From Amycolatopsis sp. WQ 127309 (GTDB lineage Bacteria > Actinomycetota > Actinomycetes > Mycobacteriales > Pseudonocardiaceae), in the NCBI RefSeq assembly GCF_023023025.1, contig NZ_CP095481.1:8507001-8571000 (forward strand): a stretch of 64,000 nucleotides of DNA, written 5' to 3'. The notes beneath the pieces are model-generated. The model did not search any database, was not told where the DNA came from, and saw nothing but the letters and a program-made list of their open reading frames with translations. A program made the position numbers and the translations under genes. Positions 35,589-45,319 of this stretch are shown here, piece by piece (the first letter of the stretch is position 1; each line of letters begins with the position of its first letter).

Positions 35589-36356
35589 TCAGATGCCGAG
35601 GGCGTGGACCCCGCCGTCGACCATGATCATCGAGCCGGTCGTGGCCGGCAGCCAGTCCGACAGCAGCGCGCAGACGCTCTTCGCCGTCGGGTCCGGGTCC
35701 GAGCTGTCCCAGCCGAGCGGCGCGCGGTCGCCCCAGCCGTCTTCGAGGTCCGAGAAGCCCGGGATCGACTTCGCGGCCATCGTCTTCATCGGGCCGGCGC
35801 TGACCAGGTTGACGCGGATGCCCTGCGGCCCGAGTTCCTTGGCCAGGTAGCGGTTGACCGACTCCAGCGCGGCCTTCGCGACGCCCATCCAGTTGTAGAC
35901 CGGCCACGCGACCCGGGCGTCGAAGTCCATGCCCACGATCGACGAGCCGCGGCCCAGCAGCGGCAGGCACGCCTTCGACAGCGACATGAACGAGTACGCC
36001 GAGACGTCCACGGCGACCTTGACGTCCTCCGCGGGAGCGTCCATGAACGGCGCGCCGAGGCAGCTCTGCGGGGCGAAGCCGATGGAGTGCAGCACGCCGT
36101 CGAGGCCGTCGACGTGCTCCCGGACGTTGTCCGCGAGACCGGCCAGGTGCTCCTGGTTGGTGACGTCGAGCTCGATCACCGGGGCCGGCTCGGGCAGGCG
36201 CTTCGCGATGGTCTTGACCAGTGACATGCGGCCGAAGCCGGTCAGGACGACCTTCGCACCCTCCTGCTGCGCGATCTTGGCCGCGTGGAAGGCGAGCGAG
36301 GCGTCGGTGATGATGCCGGTGATCAGCAGGCGCTTGCCTTCGAGCAGTCCGGGCAC
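35589..36356 (-). CDS. inhA: NADH-dependent enoyl-[acyl-carrier-protein] reductase
   Basis: This 255-residue short-chain dehydrogenase performs the last reduction of fatty-acid elongation (FAS II). It has the nucleotide motif GIITDAS and HSIGFAP. The enoyl-reductase catalytic pair is Tyr154 and Lys161 (YNWMGVAKAA), with Tyr-x6-Lys spacing as in InhA/FabI. The C terminus SMIMVDGGVHALG is conserved. fabG lies 35 bp upstream in the same direction, as in mycobacteria. In mycobacteria this operon serves mycolic-acid synthesis; in a mycolate-free organism it would serve ordinary fatty acids. Confidence 0.95.
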   Translation of the reverse strand: MPGLLEGKRLLITGIITDASLAFHAAKIAQQEGAKVVLTGFGRMSLVKTIAKRLPEPAPVIELDVTNQEHLAGLADNVREHVDGLDGVLHSIGFAPQSCLGAPFMDAPAEDVKVAVDVSAYSFMSLSKACLPLLGRGSSIVGMDFDARVAWPVYNWMGVAKAALESVNRYLAKELGPQGIRVNLVSAGPMKTMAAKSIPGFSDLEDGWGDRAPLGWDSSDPDPTAKSVCALLSDWLPATTGSMIMVDGGVHALGI

Positions 36357-36391
36357 AGGTCCTCCAAGTCTTGTTCGGGTGTGAAGCGAGG

Positions 36392-37580
<1,189 letters not shown>

Positions 37581-38918
37581 ATGACTACCCGGATCAACGG
37601 CACCGGCGCCGCGGGCGTGAGCGAGAAGCGCGTGATCGGCAACGTGCTGCGCGGCTCGATCGGCAATCTGGTCGAGTGGTACGACTGGTACGCCTACGCG
37701 GCGTTCACCACCTACTTCGCCAAGTCCTTCTTCTCCACCAGCGACACGACGGCGGCGTTCCTCGGGACCGCCGCGGTGTTCGCCGTCGGGTTCCTCATGC
37801 GGCCGCTCGGCGGCTGGATGCTCGGGCGGTTCGCCGACCGGTTCGGCCGGCGCCGGGCGCTGGTGCTGTCGGTGACGCTCATGGCGGGCGGGTCGCTGCT
37901 GATCGCCGTCACCCCCGGGTACCAGACGATCGGGATCGCCGCGCCGATCCTGCTGCTCGTCGCGCGGCTGATCCAGGGCCTCTCGGTCGGCGGTGAGTAC
38001 TCCACCTCGGCGACGTACCTGTCCGAAGTGGCCACTCCCGGCAAGCGCGGCTTCTACTCCAGCTTCCAGTACGTGACGCTCTACGGCGGCCAGCTGCTGG
38101 CTCTCGGGCTCCAGCTCATCCTCCAGGCGCTGCTCACCGAACAGCAGCTGACGGCGTGGGGCTGGCGGATCGCGTTCGGCGTCGGCACCGTCGCCGCGCT
38201 GAGCGTGATGTGGCTGCGTCGCGGCATGGACGAGTCCGAGAGCTTCACCAAGGAAGCCGGCCAGGCCTCCGGGGAACGCGGCACCCTGCGCGCGCTCGCC
38301 AAGTACCCCAAGGAGATCGCGCTCGTCGTCGGCCTCACCCTGGGCGGCACCGTGGCCTTCTACACCTTCGCCACCTACAGCCAGAAGTTCCTCGAGAACA
38401 CCGCCCACATCCCGCGGCGCACGGTCACGATCATCCTGTTCTCGGCGATCCTGCTGGCCGCGATCCTGCAGCCCATCGCGGGCAAGCTCTCCGACCGGAT
38501 CGGCCGCCGGCCGCTGCTGCTGTTCTTCGGCATCGCGGGCACGCTGCTGACCGTCCCGATCATGACGATCATGGGCTCGACGCGGAACCCGGTCGGCGCG
38601 TTCTTCCTCGTGCTGGCGGGGCTGGTGGTCGTCGCCGGGTACACCTCGATCAACGCGATCGTGAAGGCCGAGCTGTTCCCGACGAAGATCCGGGCCATCG
38701 GCGTCGGCCTGCCGTACGCCCTGACCGTCGCGATCTTCGGCGGCACCGCCGAGCTGATCGCGCAGGCGCTGAAGAGCGCCGGGCACGAGTCGGTGTTCTT
38801 CTTCTACGTCGCGGGCTGCGTCCTGGTTTCCCTCGTCGTCTACGGCACAATGCGGGAGACTTCGAAGAGCTCGGAGCTGGAGGAACGACCCGATCCGGTG
38901 GCCGCGGGCGAACGCTGA
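37581..38918 (+). CDS. MHS-family MFS transporter (dicarboxylate/metabolite:H+ symporter-like)
   Basis: This 445-residue, 12-helix permease belongs to the metabolite:H+ symporter group (KgtP, ProP, CitA relatives). Signatures are GNLVEWYDWYAYA at the start of helix 1, LMRPLGGWMLGRFADRFGRRRAL, and the GGEYSTSATYLSE motif at helix 5. Substrates in the family are alpha-ketoglutarate, citrate, shikimate or betaines. It is followed after 7 bp by a response regulator, kinase and TAXI binding lipoprotein, suggesting the imported carboxylate is also the sensed signal. ATG 37581 has a strong AGGAGG upstream. Confidence 0.88.
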   Translation: MTTRINGTGAAGVSEKRVIGNVLRGSIGNLVEWYDWYAYAAFTTYFAKSFFSTSDTTAAFLGTAAVFAVGFLMRPLGGWMLGRFADRFGRRRALVLSVTLMAGGSLLIAVTPGYQTIGIAAPILLLVARLIQGLSVGGEYSTSATYLSEVATPGKRGFYSSFQYVTLYGGQLLALGLQLILQALLTEQQLTAWGWRIAFGVGTVAALSVMWLRRGMDESESFTKEAGQASGERGTLRALAKYPKEIALVVGLTLGGTVAFYTFATYSQKFLENTAHIPRRTVTIILFSAILLAAILQPIAGKLSDRIGRRPLLLFFGIAGTLLTVPIMTIMGSTRNPVGAFFLVLAGLVVVAGYTSINAIVKAELFPTKIRAIGVGLPYALTVAIFGGTAELIAQALKSAGHESVFFFYVAGCVLVSLVVYGTMRETSKSSELEERPDPVAAGER

Positions 38919-38925
38919 GAAAGGG

Positions 38926-39594
38926 ATGGCCGTGCGCGTGCTCCTCGTCGAAGACGACGCCGGGGTCGCCGGCGCGCTCGCCGAGTCGCTGCACGCGCGC
39001 GGTCATCCGGTCACCAGCGTCGGCCGCGGCGCCGACGCCCTGCACCGCCACCGCGACGCCGACCTCGTCCTGCTCGACCTGGGCCTGCCCGACATCGACG
39101 GCCTCGACGTGCTGCGCAAGATCCGCGCGGTCTCCCCGGTGCCGGTCATCGTCCTGACGGCCCGCGGTGACGAACGCTCGGTGGTGCGCGGCCTGCGCCT
39201 CGGCGCGGACGACTACCTGACCAAACCCGTGCGGCTCGCGGAACTGCTGGCCCGGATGGACGCCGTCGTGCGGCGCGCGGTCGCCCGCGACGCCCCGGCC
39301 GGCGACGTCGTGCACGTCGAGGACGTCGAGATCGACCTGGCCGCCCGCCGGGTGCGGGTGGCCGGCGCCGACGTCGCGCTGACCACCAAGGAGTTCGAGA
39401 TCCTGGCGGTCCTCGCCACCCGCCTCGGCACCGCGGTCAGCCGCCAGCAGCTGATGGACGAGGTCTGGGGCGACGCCTACCTCGCGGTGTCGCGCTCGCT
39501 CGACGTCCACCTCACGGGCCTGCGCGCGAAGCTCGACCGGCCGGGCCTGCTCACCACGATCCGCGGCTTCGGCTACCGGCTCGGCCGGGACTGA
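38926..39594 (+). CDS. OmpR/PhoB-family response regulator
   Basis: This 222-residue regulator has a receiver domain with the acidic pair Asp10/Asp11, phospho-acceptor Asp51 (LVLLDLGLPD) and Lys100 (DDYLTKP). The C-terminal winged helix (about 125-222) has LTTKEFEILAVLATR and VDVHLTGLRAKL-type recognition features. It lies 7 bp after the MHS transporter gene and 3 bp before the sensor kinase gene, so the module is one operon. The closest functional analogy is TctD of tricarboxylate-responsive systems (inference). Confidence 0.92.
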   Translation: MAVRVLLVEDDAGVAGALAESLHARGHPVTSVGRGADALHRHRDADLVLLDLGLPDIDGLDVLRKIRAVSPVPVIVLTARGDERSVVRGLRLGADDYLTKPVRLAELLARMDAVVRRAVARDAPAGDVVHVEDVEIDLAARRVRVAGADVALTTKEFEILAVLATRLGTAVSRQQLMDEVWGDAYLAVSRSLDVHLTGLRAKLDRPGLLTTIRGFGYRLGRD

Positions 39595-39597
39595 GCC

Positions 39598-40986
39598 GTG
39601 CGCACCCGTCTGCTGGTGGTCCTGGTCGCCCTGGCGCTGGCGGTGGTGGCCGCGTTCGCCGTGCCGCTGCTGCTCTCCACGGCCGAGCAGCGCACCCAGG
39701 AGCTGGTCATCTCCCGCACCGCCGACGTCGACCGGTTCGTCGTGCTGGCCCAGCAGGCGGTCGACACCCGCGATCCGGCCGCGCTGGCCGCCGACGCGAC
39801 GCGCTACGCCGATCTCTACGGCGAAGGCGTGGTCATCGTCGACGCGCGGCGCGTGCCGCTGGTGCAGGCGGGTGGGCTGACCGCGACCGACCCCGCCGTC
39901 CACGCGCTGGTCGAGGCGACCATGCGCAACGAGCCCGGCCCGCGCGTCGACCGGCTCGGGCCGCTGTCGACCGAACCGGCGTACTTCGCGCGGCCGGTCG
40001 GTACGGGGACCCGGGTGGCCGGCGTCGTCGTGCTGCGGGCGTCGGTGACGGCGGCCGCCGCGGACGTCGCCGCCCGCTGGGGCACCATCGCCGCCGGCGC
40101 GCTCCTGGTCGCCGTCGTGTTCGTGCTGCTCGCCGTGCTCCTGGCCCGGTGGATGGTGCGGCCGCTGCACGAGCTGGAGACCGGCGTGCTGGCCGTCGCC
40201 GCCGGGCACCGCGCGCACGTCCCGGAACGCGCCGGGCCGCGCGAGCTGCGGTCGCTGGCCGGTGAGGTCAACCGGATGTCCGAGGCCGTGCTGGAGGCCG
40301 CCGACCAGCAGCACCGGCTGGTCGCCGACGCCTCGCACCAGCTGCGGAACCCGATGGCCGCGCTGCGCCTGCGCGTCGATTCCCTGGCGGGCCAAGCGGA
40401 AGGCGCCACCTACCGGGCGACCGTGGCCGAGGTCGAACGCCTCGAGAAGCTGCTGGACGGCCTGCTCGCGCTCGCCCTCGCCGAAAGCACCGCGACCCGG
40501 GTGGCGGCCGGGGCCGCCGACGAGCCGTGCGACCTCGCGTCCGTGCTCGCCGAGCGCGTCGACGCCTGGCGCCCGGCCGCCGACGACGCCGGAGCGGCGC
40601 TCGTCCCGCCGCCGGGGCACGACGAGCCGGTGACCGTCCGCTGCCCGGAGGGTGAGCTCGCGCAGATCCTGGACGTGTTGCTGGACAACGCCGTTCACTA
40701 CGCCGGGCGCGGCGCGAAGATCACCACGGACTGGGAAGCCGGCGCCGAAACGGCGACACTCGTCGTGCGCGACGACGGCCCCGGACTGTCCACTGAGGAC
40801 CGGGCCCGGGCGACGGAACGGTTCTGGCGCGCCGGCGGCGAAGGCGCCCCGCGCGGGACCGGGCTCGGCCTCGCCATCGCGCACCAGCAGGTGCGCACCC
40901 GCGGCGGCGTCCTCGAACTGCGCCAGGCCGAACCGCACGGCCTCGAAGTGCGCGTCACGCTGCCGCTCGCGCCGGAGGGGCCATGA
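39598..40986 (+). CDS. Sensor histidine kinase
   Basis: This 462-residue kinase starts at GTG 39598. TM1 is about 5-27 and TM2 about 163-184; between them is a sensor domain of about 135 residues outside the membrane. HAMP follows, then HisKA with the phospho-accepting His247 (ADASHQLRNPM), and HATPase_c with DNAVHYAG, DDGPGL and GTGLGLAI. It pairs with the preceding regulator. The last codons overlap the TAXI lipoprotein gene by 4 bp. Translational coupling suggests that the lipoprotein presents ligand to the extracytoplasmic domain. Confidence 0.92.
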   Translation: MRTRLLVVLVALALAVVAAFAVPLLLSTAEQRTQELVISRTADVDRFVVLAQQAVDTRDPAALAADATRYADLYGEGVVIVDARRVPLVQAGGLTATDPAVHALVEATMRNEPGPRVDRLGPLSTEPAYFARPVGTGTRVAGVVVLRASVTAAAADVAARWGTIAAGALLVAVVFVLLAVLLARWMVRPLHELETGVLAVAAGHRAHVPERAGPRELRSLAGEVNRMSEAVLEAADQQHRLVADASHQLRNPMAALRLRVDSLAGQAEGATYRATVAEVERLEKLLDGLLALALAESTATRVAAGAADEPCDLASVLAERVDAWRPAADDAGAALVPPPGHDEPVTVRCPEGELAQILDVLLDNAVHYAGRGAKITTDWEAGAETATLVVRDDGPGLSTEDRARATERFWRAGGEGAPRGTGLGLAIAHQQVRTRGGVLELRQAEPHGLEVRVTLPLAPEGP

Positions 40987-41927
40987 CGATCACCCGGCGC
41001 ACCGCCCTGCTCGCCGGCCTCGGCCTCGCCCTGGCCGGGTGCTCGTCGTCCGGTTACGCCGGTCCCGAGCGGGCCCTCACCATCGCCGCCGGCGAGCGCG
41101 GCGGCTTCTACCTCGCCTTCGCCGAGCTGCTGGCGGCGGAACTGAGCCGCGCCGAACCGCGGCTGCACGCCACCGCCGTGCCGACCGAGGCGAGCGTCGC
41201 CAACGTCGACCTCGTGCGCGGCGGCCGGGCCGATCTCGGGCTGGTGCTGGCCGACGTCGCGCAGACGGCGATCGGCGGCGGCGCGCCGTTCACCGCGAAG
41301 GTGCCGCTGCTCGCGCTCGGCCGCGTGTACGAGAACTACCTGCAGCTCGTGGTGCGCGCGGACGGGCCCGCGCACCGGCTCGCCGACCTGGCCGGCCGCC
41401 CGGTGTCGCTGGGCGCGGGCGGCTCCGGCGCGGCGCAGCTGGGCGAGCGGCTGTTCGCCCGGGCCGGAGTCGTCGTCGACGCCCGGCACCTGCTGTTCGA
41501 CGACGCCGTCCACGCGCTGGCCGACCGGCGGATCGACGCGATGCTGTGGTCCGGTGGCGTGCCGACCCCGAAGCTCGCGGACCTCACCCGCACGACGCCG
41601 ATCGCGCTGCTCCCGCTCGACGCTCTGGTCCCCCCACTGCGCACGACCTACGGCCCCGTGTACGACCAGGTCCAGGTCCCCGAAGGCGCCTACCGCGGCG
41701 TCGGCGCACTGGGCACGATCGGCGTCGCGAACCTGCTGGTCTGCTCCCCCGCCCTTCCCGACGACGTCGCCGCGGCGGTGGTCCGGCTCCTGGTCGAACG
41801 GGCGACGGACCTGGTGCCCGCGGAAGCCGTCGGCACGCAGTTCCTGGACGTCCGGACGCTGATCGGCACCCAGCCGGTGCCGCTGCAGCCCGGCGCGGCC
41901 ACGGCGTACCGCGTGCTGCACGGCTGA
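40983..41927 (+). CDS. TAXI-family solute-binding lipoprotein
   Basis: This 314-residue protein has an N terminus with a twin arginine (RR at 5-6), a hydrophobic stretch and the lipobox LAGC (Cys20), giving a lipid-anchored exported protein. The mature part starts LTIAAGERGGFYLAFAELLAAEL and has the TAXI (TRAP-associated extracytoplasmic immunogenic) fold pattern, including LVRGGRADLGLVLADVAQTA. TAXI proteins normally bind glutamate, glutarate or related carboxylates for TRAP permeases. No TRAP membrane subunit is in the window. Gene overlap with the kinase suggests a sensing role. Confidence 0.87.
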   Translation: MTITRRTALLAGLGLALAGCSSSGYAGPERALTIAAGERGGFYLAFAELLAAELSRAEPRLHATAVPTEASVANVDLVRGGRADLGLVLADVAQTAIGGGAPFTAKVPLLALGRVYENYLQLVVRADGPAHRLADLAGRPVSLGAGGSGAAQLGERLFARAGVVVDARHLLFDDAVHALADRRIDAMLWSGGVPTPKLADLTRTTPIALLPLDALVPPLRTTYGPVYDQVQVPEGAYRGVGALGTIGVANLLVCSPALPDDVAAAVVRLLVERATDLVPAEAVGTQFLDVRTLIGTQPVPLQPGAATAYRVLHG

Positions 41928-41949
41928 ACCCGCTCGCTAGATTGGCGCG

Positions 41950-42375
41950 GTGACCGAACCCCGCCGGCCGATCGTCGCAATGCCGCTGCGCGTGCGCTAC
42001 CACGAATGCGACGGCCAAGGCATCGTGTTCAACGCCCACTACATGGCCTATGTGGACATGTGCGCGTTCGAGGCGGAGAAGGCCCTCTTCGGCTCCCACG
42101 ACGAGTTCCTCGCGCACCGCACGGACGTCGTGGTCGCGGAGGCGAACCTGAAGTTCCGCGCGCCGGCGCGCTACGACGAGGAACTGGTCGTGTCGCAGTT
42201 CATCGTCCGCCTGGGGACGACGTCGATGGTCCACGACTTCGAGATCCGCCGCGGCGGCGCGCTGATCAGCGAGGCGACCCTGCGGTACGTGTTCGTCGAC
42301 CCGGCGACGATCCGCCCGGCCGCGCCGCCGGACGCCGTCCGCAAGCAGTACGCCGCGTTCCTGGCCGAGGGCTGA
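41950..42375 (+). CDS. Acyl-CoA thioesterase (4-hydroxybenzoyl-CoA thioesterase-like hotdog)
   Basis: This 141-residue single hotdog protein has the active-site region RVRYHECDGQGIVFNAHYMAYVDMC, where Asp in ECDGQG aligns with the catalytic Asp of YbgC/4HBT enzymes, and ends with ATLRYVFVDPAT. It hydrolyses short or aromatic acyl-CoA thioesters in known relatives. The GTG start at 41950 is 6 nt after TAGATT and lacks a Shine-Dalgarno, so this is likely the first gene of a leaderless transcript continuing into trmL 4 bp later. Confidence 0.87.
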   Translation: MTEPRRPIVAMPLRVRYHECDGQGIVFNAHYMAYVDMCAFEAEKALFGSHDEFLAHRTDVVVAEANLKFRAPARYDEELVVSQFIVRLGTTSMVHDFEIRRGGALISEATLRYVFVDPATIRPAAPPDAVRKQYAAFLAEG

Positions 42376-42379
42376 GCCG

Positions 42380-42847
42380 GTGTTCCGCGTTCTGTTCTAC
42401 CACCCCGAAATCCCGCCCAACACGGGCAACGCGATCCGCCTCGCGGCCAACACCGGCTGCGAGCTGCACCTGGTCGAGCCGCTCGGGTTCACCCTGGAGG
42501 ACAAGCAGCTGCGCCGCGCCGGGCTCGACTACCACGACCTCGCGCGGGTCCGGGTGCACGCGGACCTCGGCGCGGCGTGGCGGGCACTGTTGCCGGCGAA
42601 CGTCTACGCGTTCAGCGCGTCGGCCACCCGGCTGCACACCGACGTCGCCTACACCCCCGGCGACGTCCTGCTGTTCGGGCCGGAGTCGGTCGGGCTGCCC
42701 GCCGACGTCCAGCAGGCGCCCGAGGTGACCGACCGGGTGCGGCTGCCGATGCTGCCGACCAGCCGCTCGCTCAACCTCGCCAACACCGCGGCGATCGCGA
42801 TCTACGAGGCCTGGCGGCAGAACGGGTTCGCCGTTCCGGAGGCCTGA
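42380..42847 (+). CDS. trmL: tRNA (cytidine(34)-2'-O)-methyltransferase
   Basis: This 155-residue SPOUT-class methyltransferase modifies the wobble base of certain leucine tRNAs using SAM. Motifs include HPEIPPNTGNAIRLAANTGCELHLVEPLGF at the N terminus, LLFGPESVGLP and the knotted C-terminal LPTSRSLNLANTAAIAIYEAWRQ. Length is normal for TrmL. GTG at 42380 follows the thioesterase stop by 4 nt, so translation is probably coupled. Confidence 0.92.
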   Translation: MFRVLFYHPEIPPNTGNAIRLAANTGCELHLVEPLGFTLEDKQLRRAGLDYHDLARVRVHADLGAAWRALLPANVYAFSASATRLHTDVAYTPGDVLLFGPESVGLPADVQQAPEVTDRVRLPMLPTSRSLNLANTAAIAIYEAWRQNGFAVPEA

Positions 42848-42870
42848 CCGGCGTCCGGTAGGTTCGCCCG

Positions 42871-43386
42871 GTGCGACAGCAATTCCTGGGGGCGCTCATC
42901 GGCGCCGCGTTCGGTGCCGTGTTCGTCCTGGTCAACTCCGGCGACCCGCTGCCGGCCGTGGCCGGCTGGATCCTGCGCGGCCTCGCCGTCGTCGCGCTGG
43001 CCGCCGTGGTGGTCGTCGGGTTCCGCGCGGGCGAGCGCCCGACGCTGGCGGACCGGCCGATGTTCGGGCCGAGCTACCGGGTGATCGTCATCGGCGAAGT
43101 GGTGCTGCTGATCGCCGGGTTCTTCGTGCTGAGCCTGCTCGACGCGCCGGTGCAGGCCAACGTCGCGTGGATCGCCACGATCGTCGGGCTGCACTTCGTG
43201 GCGCTGGCCTCGGCGTGGAAGACGCGCTCGATCCTCGTCGTCGGCGCGGTCCTGACGGTGCTCGGCGTCGTGGGCCTGGTCCTGCTCGGGACGGCGGCGC
43301 TGCCGTGGGTCCCGTTCGTCAGCGGCACGCTCTCCGGCGTCACCCTCCTCGGCGGCAGTCTGTACGGCGTCCGCCGAGAAGGGTGA
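42871..43386 (+). CDS. Small polytopic membrane protein, hypothetical
   Basis: This 171-residue protein has about five hydrophobic segments (about 5-22, 28-50, 71-92, 95-112 and 119-160) and no recognised motif. The GTG start at 42871 is 6 nt after TAGGTT, a leaderless arrangement separate from trmL. Similar small membrane proteins are common in Pseudonocardiaceae, with no known role. It converges on the VWA gene with a 4-bp gap. Confidence 0.65.
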   Translation: MRQQFLGALIGAAFGAVFVLVNSGDPLPAVAGWILRGLAVVALAAVVVVGFRAGERPTLADRPMFGPSYRVIVIGEVVLLIAGFFVLSLLDAPVQANVAWIATIVGLHFVALASAWKTRSILVVGAVLTVLGVVGLVLLGTAALPWVPFVSGTLSGVTLLGGSLYGVRREG

Positions 43387-43390
43387 GCGG

Positions 43391-44371
43391 CTACGGGAGC
43401 CGCTGGCCGTAGAACAGGCTCGCCGCGGCGCCCAGCATCAGGATCAGCGTCCCGACGACCAGCCACGGCTTGCTCGCGTCGGCGTCCTTGATCTCGTAGC
43501 CGATCTGCTCGCCGAGGTCGCCGTAGACCTTCTTCAGCTCTTCCGCGCTGGCCGCCTTGTAGAACTCGCCGCCGGACAGCCGCGCGATCTCGCGCAGCGA
43601 CTCGTCGTCGACGCTCACCGGCTGGGCCTTGCCCTCGATGTCGACCGAGCCGTGCGTGGTGCCGAAGGAGATCGACGAGATCGGCACGCCGGCCTGCTTC
43701 GCCGCCTGCGCCGCGGTGTAGCCGCCGCGGGCCGCGTACAGGTCCTCCGGGACGGTCTGCTTGCCGTCGGACATCAGCACTATGCGCGCCGGCGGCGGGC
43801 CGTCGGCCCCGCCCACGACGCTGGAGAAGCTCTCCACCGACTGCAGGGCCGCGAAGATGCCTTCACCGGTGGCCGTGGACTGCGCCAGCTTCAGGTTGTC
43901 GATCGCCTTGATGACGCCGTTGCGGTCCGTGGTCGGGTTGACCAGCACCGTCGCGGTGCCCGCGAAGGAGATCAGCCCCAGGTTGATCCCGGGGGTCATG
44001 TTCTGCGCGAACTGCGTCGCCGCGTCCTGGGCCGCCTTCAGCCGCGTCGGCGCGACGTCGGTGGCCTCCATCGACAGCGACACGTCGATCACCAGCATCA
44101 CGGTCGCCCGGTTGCGCGGCACCTTCTGCTCGGCGGTCGGCCCGGCCAGCGCCACGGTCAGCAGCAGCAGCGACAGCACGATCAGCACCGCCGGCACGTG
44201 CCGGACCCAGCCCTGGCTCTTCGGCGCGACCTTCTCCAGCAGCTCCAGGTTCGCGAACCGCATGGTCCGCTTCCGGCGCGCCCGCTGGGCCAGGACGTAC
44301 CCGACGGCGACCGCGGCCACGGCGATCAGCAGCAGGAACCACCACGGCGCGGTGAACCCCGTCAAGCTCAC
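43391..44371 (-). CDS. Membrane-anchored VWA-domain (BatA-like) protein
   Basis: This 326-residue protein has membrane helices at about 10-28, 59-77 and near the C terminus, with a von Willebrand A domain between them outside the helices (MIDAS Asp96-x-Ser98-x-Ser100, DVSLSM; second motif LMSDGKQT). It matches mycobacterial Rv1481, the third member of the moxR1 cluster. Its start overlaps the DUF58 gene by 4 bp. MoxR, DUF58 and VWA proteins are thought to form a chaperone-like complex acting on envelope or periplasmic clients. Confidence 0.88.
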   Translation of the reverse strand: MSLTGFTAPWWFLLLIAVAAVAVGYVLAQRARRKRTMRFANLELLEKVAPKSQGWVRHVPAVLIVLSLLLLTVALAGPTAEQKVPRNRATVMLVIDVSLSMEATDVAPTRLKAAQDAATQFAQNMTPGINLGLISFAGTATVLVNPTTDRNGVIKAIDNLKLAQSTATGEGIFAALQSVESFSSVVGGADGPPPARIVLMSDGKQTVPEDLYAARGGYTAAQAAKQAGVPISSISFGTTHGSVDIEGKAQPVSVDDESLREIARLSGGEFYKAASAEELKKVYGDLGEQIGYEIKDADASKPWLVVGTLILMLGAAASLFYGQRLP

Positions 44372-45312
44372 GCGACACCCCCGGACCAGCGCCGCTTGCG
44401 GGCGACGACGAACCGGACCATGTCGGCGATCCAGTCGGCGTCGGTGCGCAGCGTCAGGTGCGCCGCACCCGCGCGCCGCAGGCCGGCCGCCACCGTCTGC
44501 CGGTGGGCGTGGGCCGCGGCCCCGAACTCCTTGCGCAGCAAGGCCGAAGCGTGCACTTCGCGCTGTTTCCCTGTCTCCGGGTCGGCCAGCACGACGGTGC
44601 CCACCTCGGGCAGGTCGATGTCGCGCGGGTCGAGGACTTCGATCGCGATCAGTTCGTGGCGCCCGCCGAGCGCCCGCAGCGGCCGCTCCCAGGTGGGCTC
44701 GCCCAGGAAGTCGGAGATCACCACGGCCAGGCCCCGGCGGCGCGGCGGCCGGCGCAACGCCTCCAGGGCGTCGGCGAAGTCACCCCGGGTGCCTTCGGGC
44801 GCGCGCGGCGTCGCGGCGATCTTGCGGACCAGCCCGCGGGCGTGCGCGAGGCCGCCGCGGGCGGGGACGCGGGTGGTCTCGGCGCCGGTGGACAGCAGGG
44901 CGCCGATCCGGTTGCCGCCGCCCCCGGTCAGGTGCGCGACCGCCGCGACCGCGCAGACCACCAGGTCCCGCTTCTCGCACAGCGCCGTGCCGAAGTCGAG
45001 GCTCGCCGACAGGTCGGCGACCACCCAGGTCTCCAGCTCGCGGTCGGCCACCGTCTCGCGGATGTGCGGGGTGGTGGTGCGGGCGGTGACGGCCCAGTCC
45101 ATCCGGCGCACGTCGTCGCCGGGCTGGTACGGCCGCGCCTCGCCGGGCTCGGACCCCGGCCCCGGCACCAGGCCGAGGTGGTTGCCCTGCAGCAGGCCGT
45201 CGAGCCGGCGGCGGACGTCGAGCTCCAGCGTGCGGAGCCCGGCCTCCAGCCGGTCGCCGCGCAGGACCGGCGGGGCCCACGAAGGGCGCTCGCCCTTCTC
45301 GTTCTTCGCCAT
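44368..45312 (-). CDS. DUF58-domain protein of the MoxR cluster
   Basis: This 314-residue soluble protein has the DUF58 core GEARPYQPGDDVRRMDWAVTARTT around residue 65 and a following WVVADLSASLDFGT, which resembles a degenerate VWA-like fold. It corresponds to mycobacterial Rv1480. It lies 7 bp downstream of moxR and overlaps the VWA gene, giving a three-gene operon. Function is inferred only from the association with MoxR ATPases. Confidence 0.9.
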   Translation of the reverse strand: MAKNEKGERPSWAPPVLRGDRLEAGLRTLELDVRRRLDGLLQGNHLGLVPGPGSEPGEARPYQPGDDVRRMDWAVTARTTTPHIRETVADRELETWVVADLSASLDFGTALCEKRDLVVCAVAAVAHLTGGGGNRIGALLSTGAETTRVPARGGLAHARGLVRKIAATPRAPEGTRGDFADALEALRRPPRRRGLAVVISDFLGEPTWERPLRALGGRHELIAIEVLDPRDIDLPEVGTVVLADPETGKQREVHASALLRKEFGAAAHAHRQTVAAGLRRAGAAHLTLRTDADWIADMVRFVVARKRRWSGGVA

Positions 45313-45319
45313 CGCCGGG

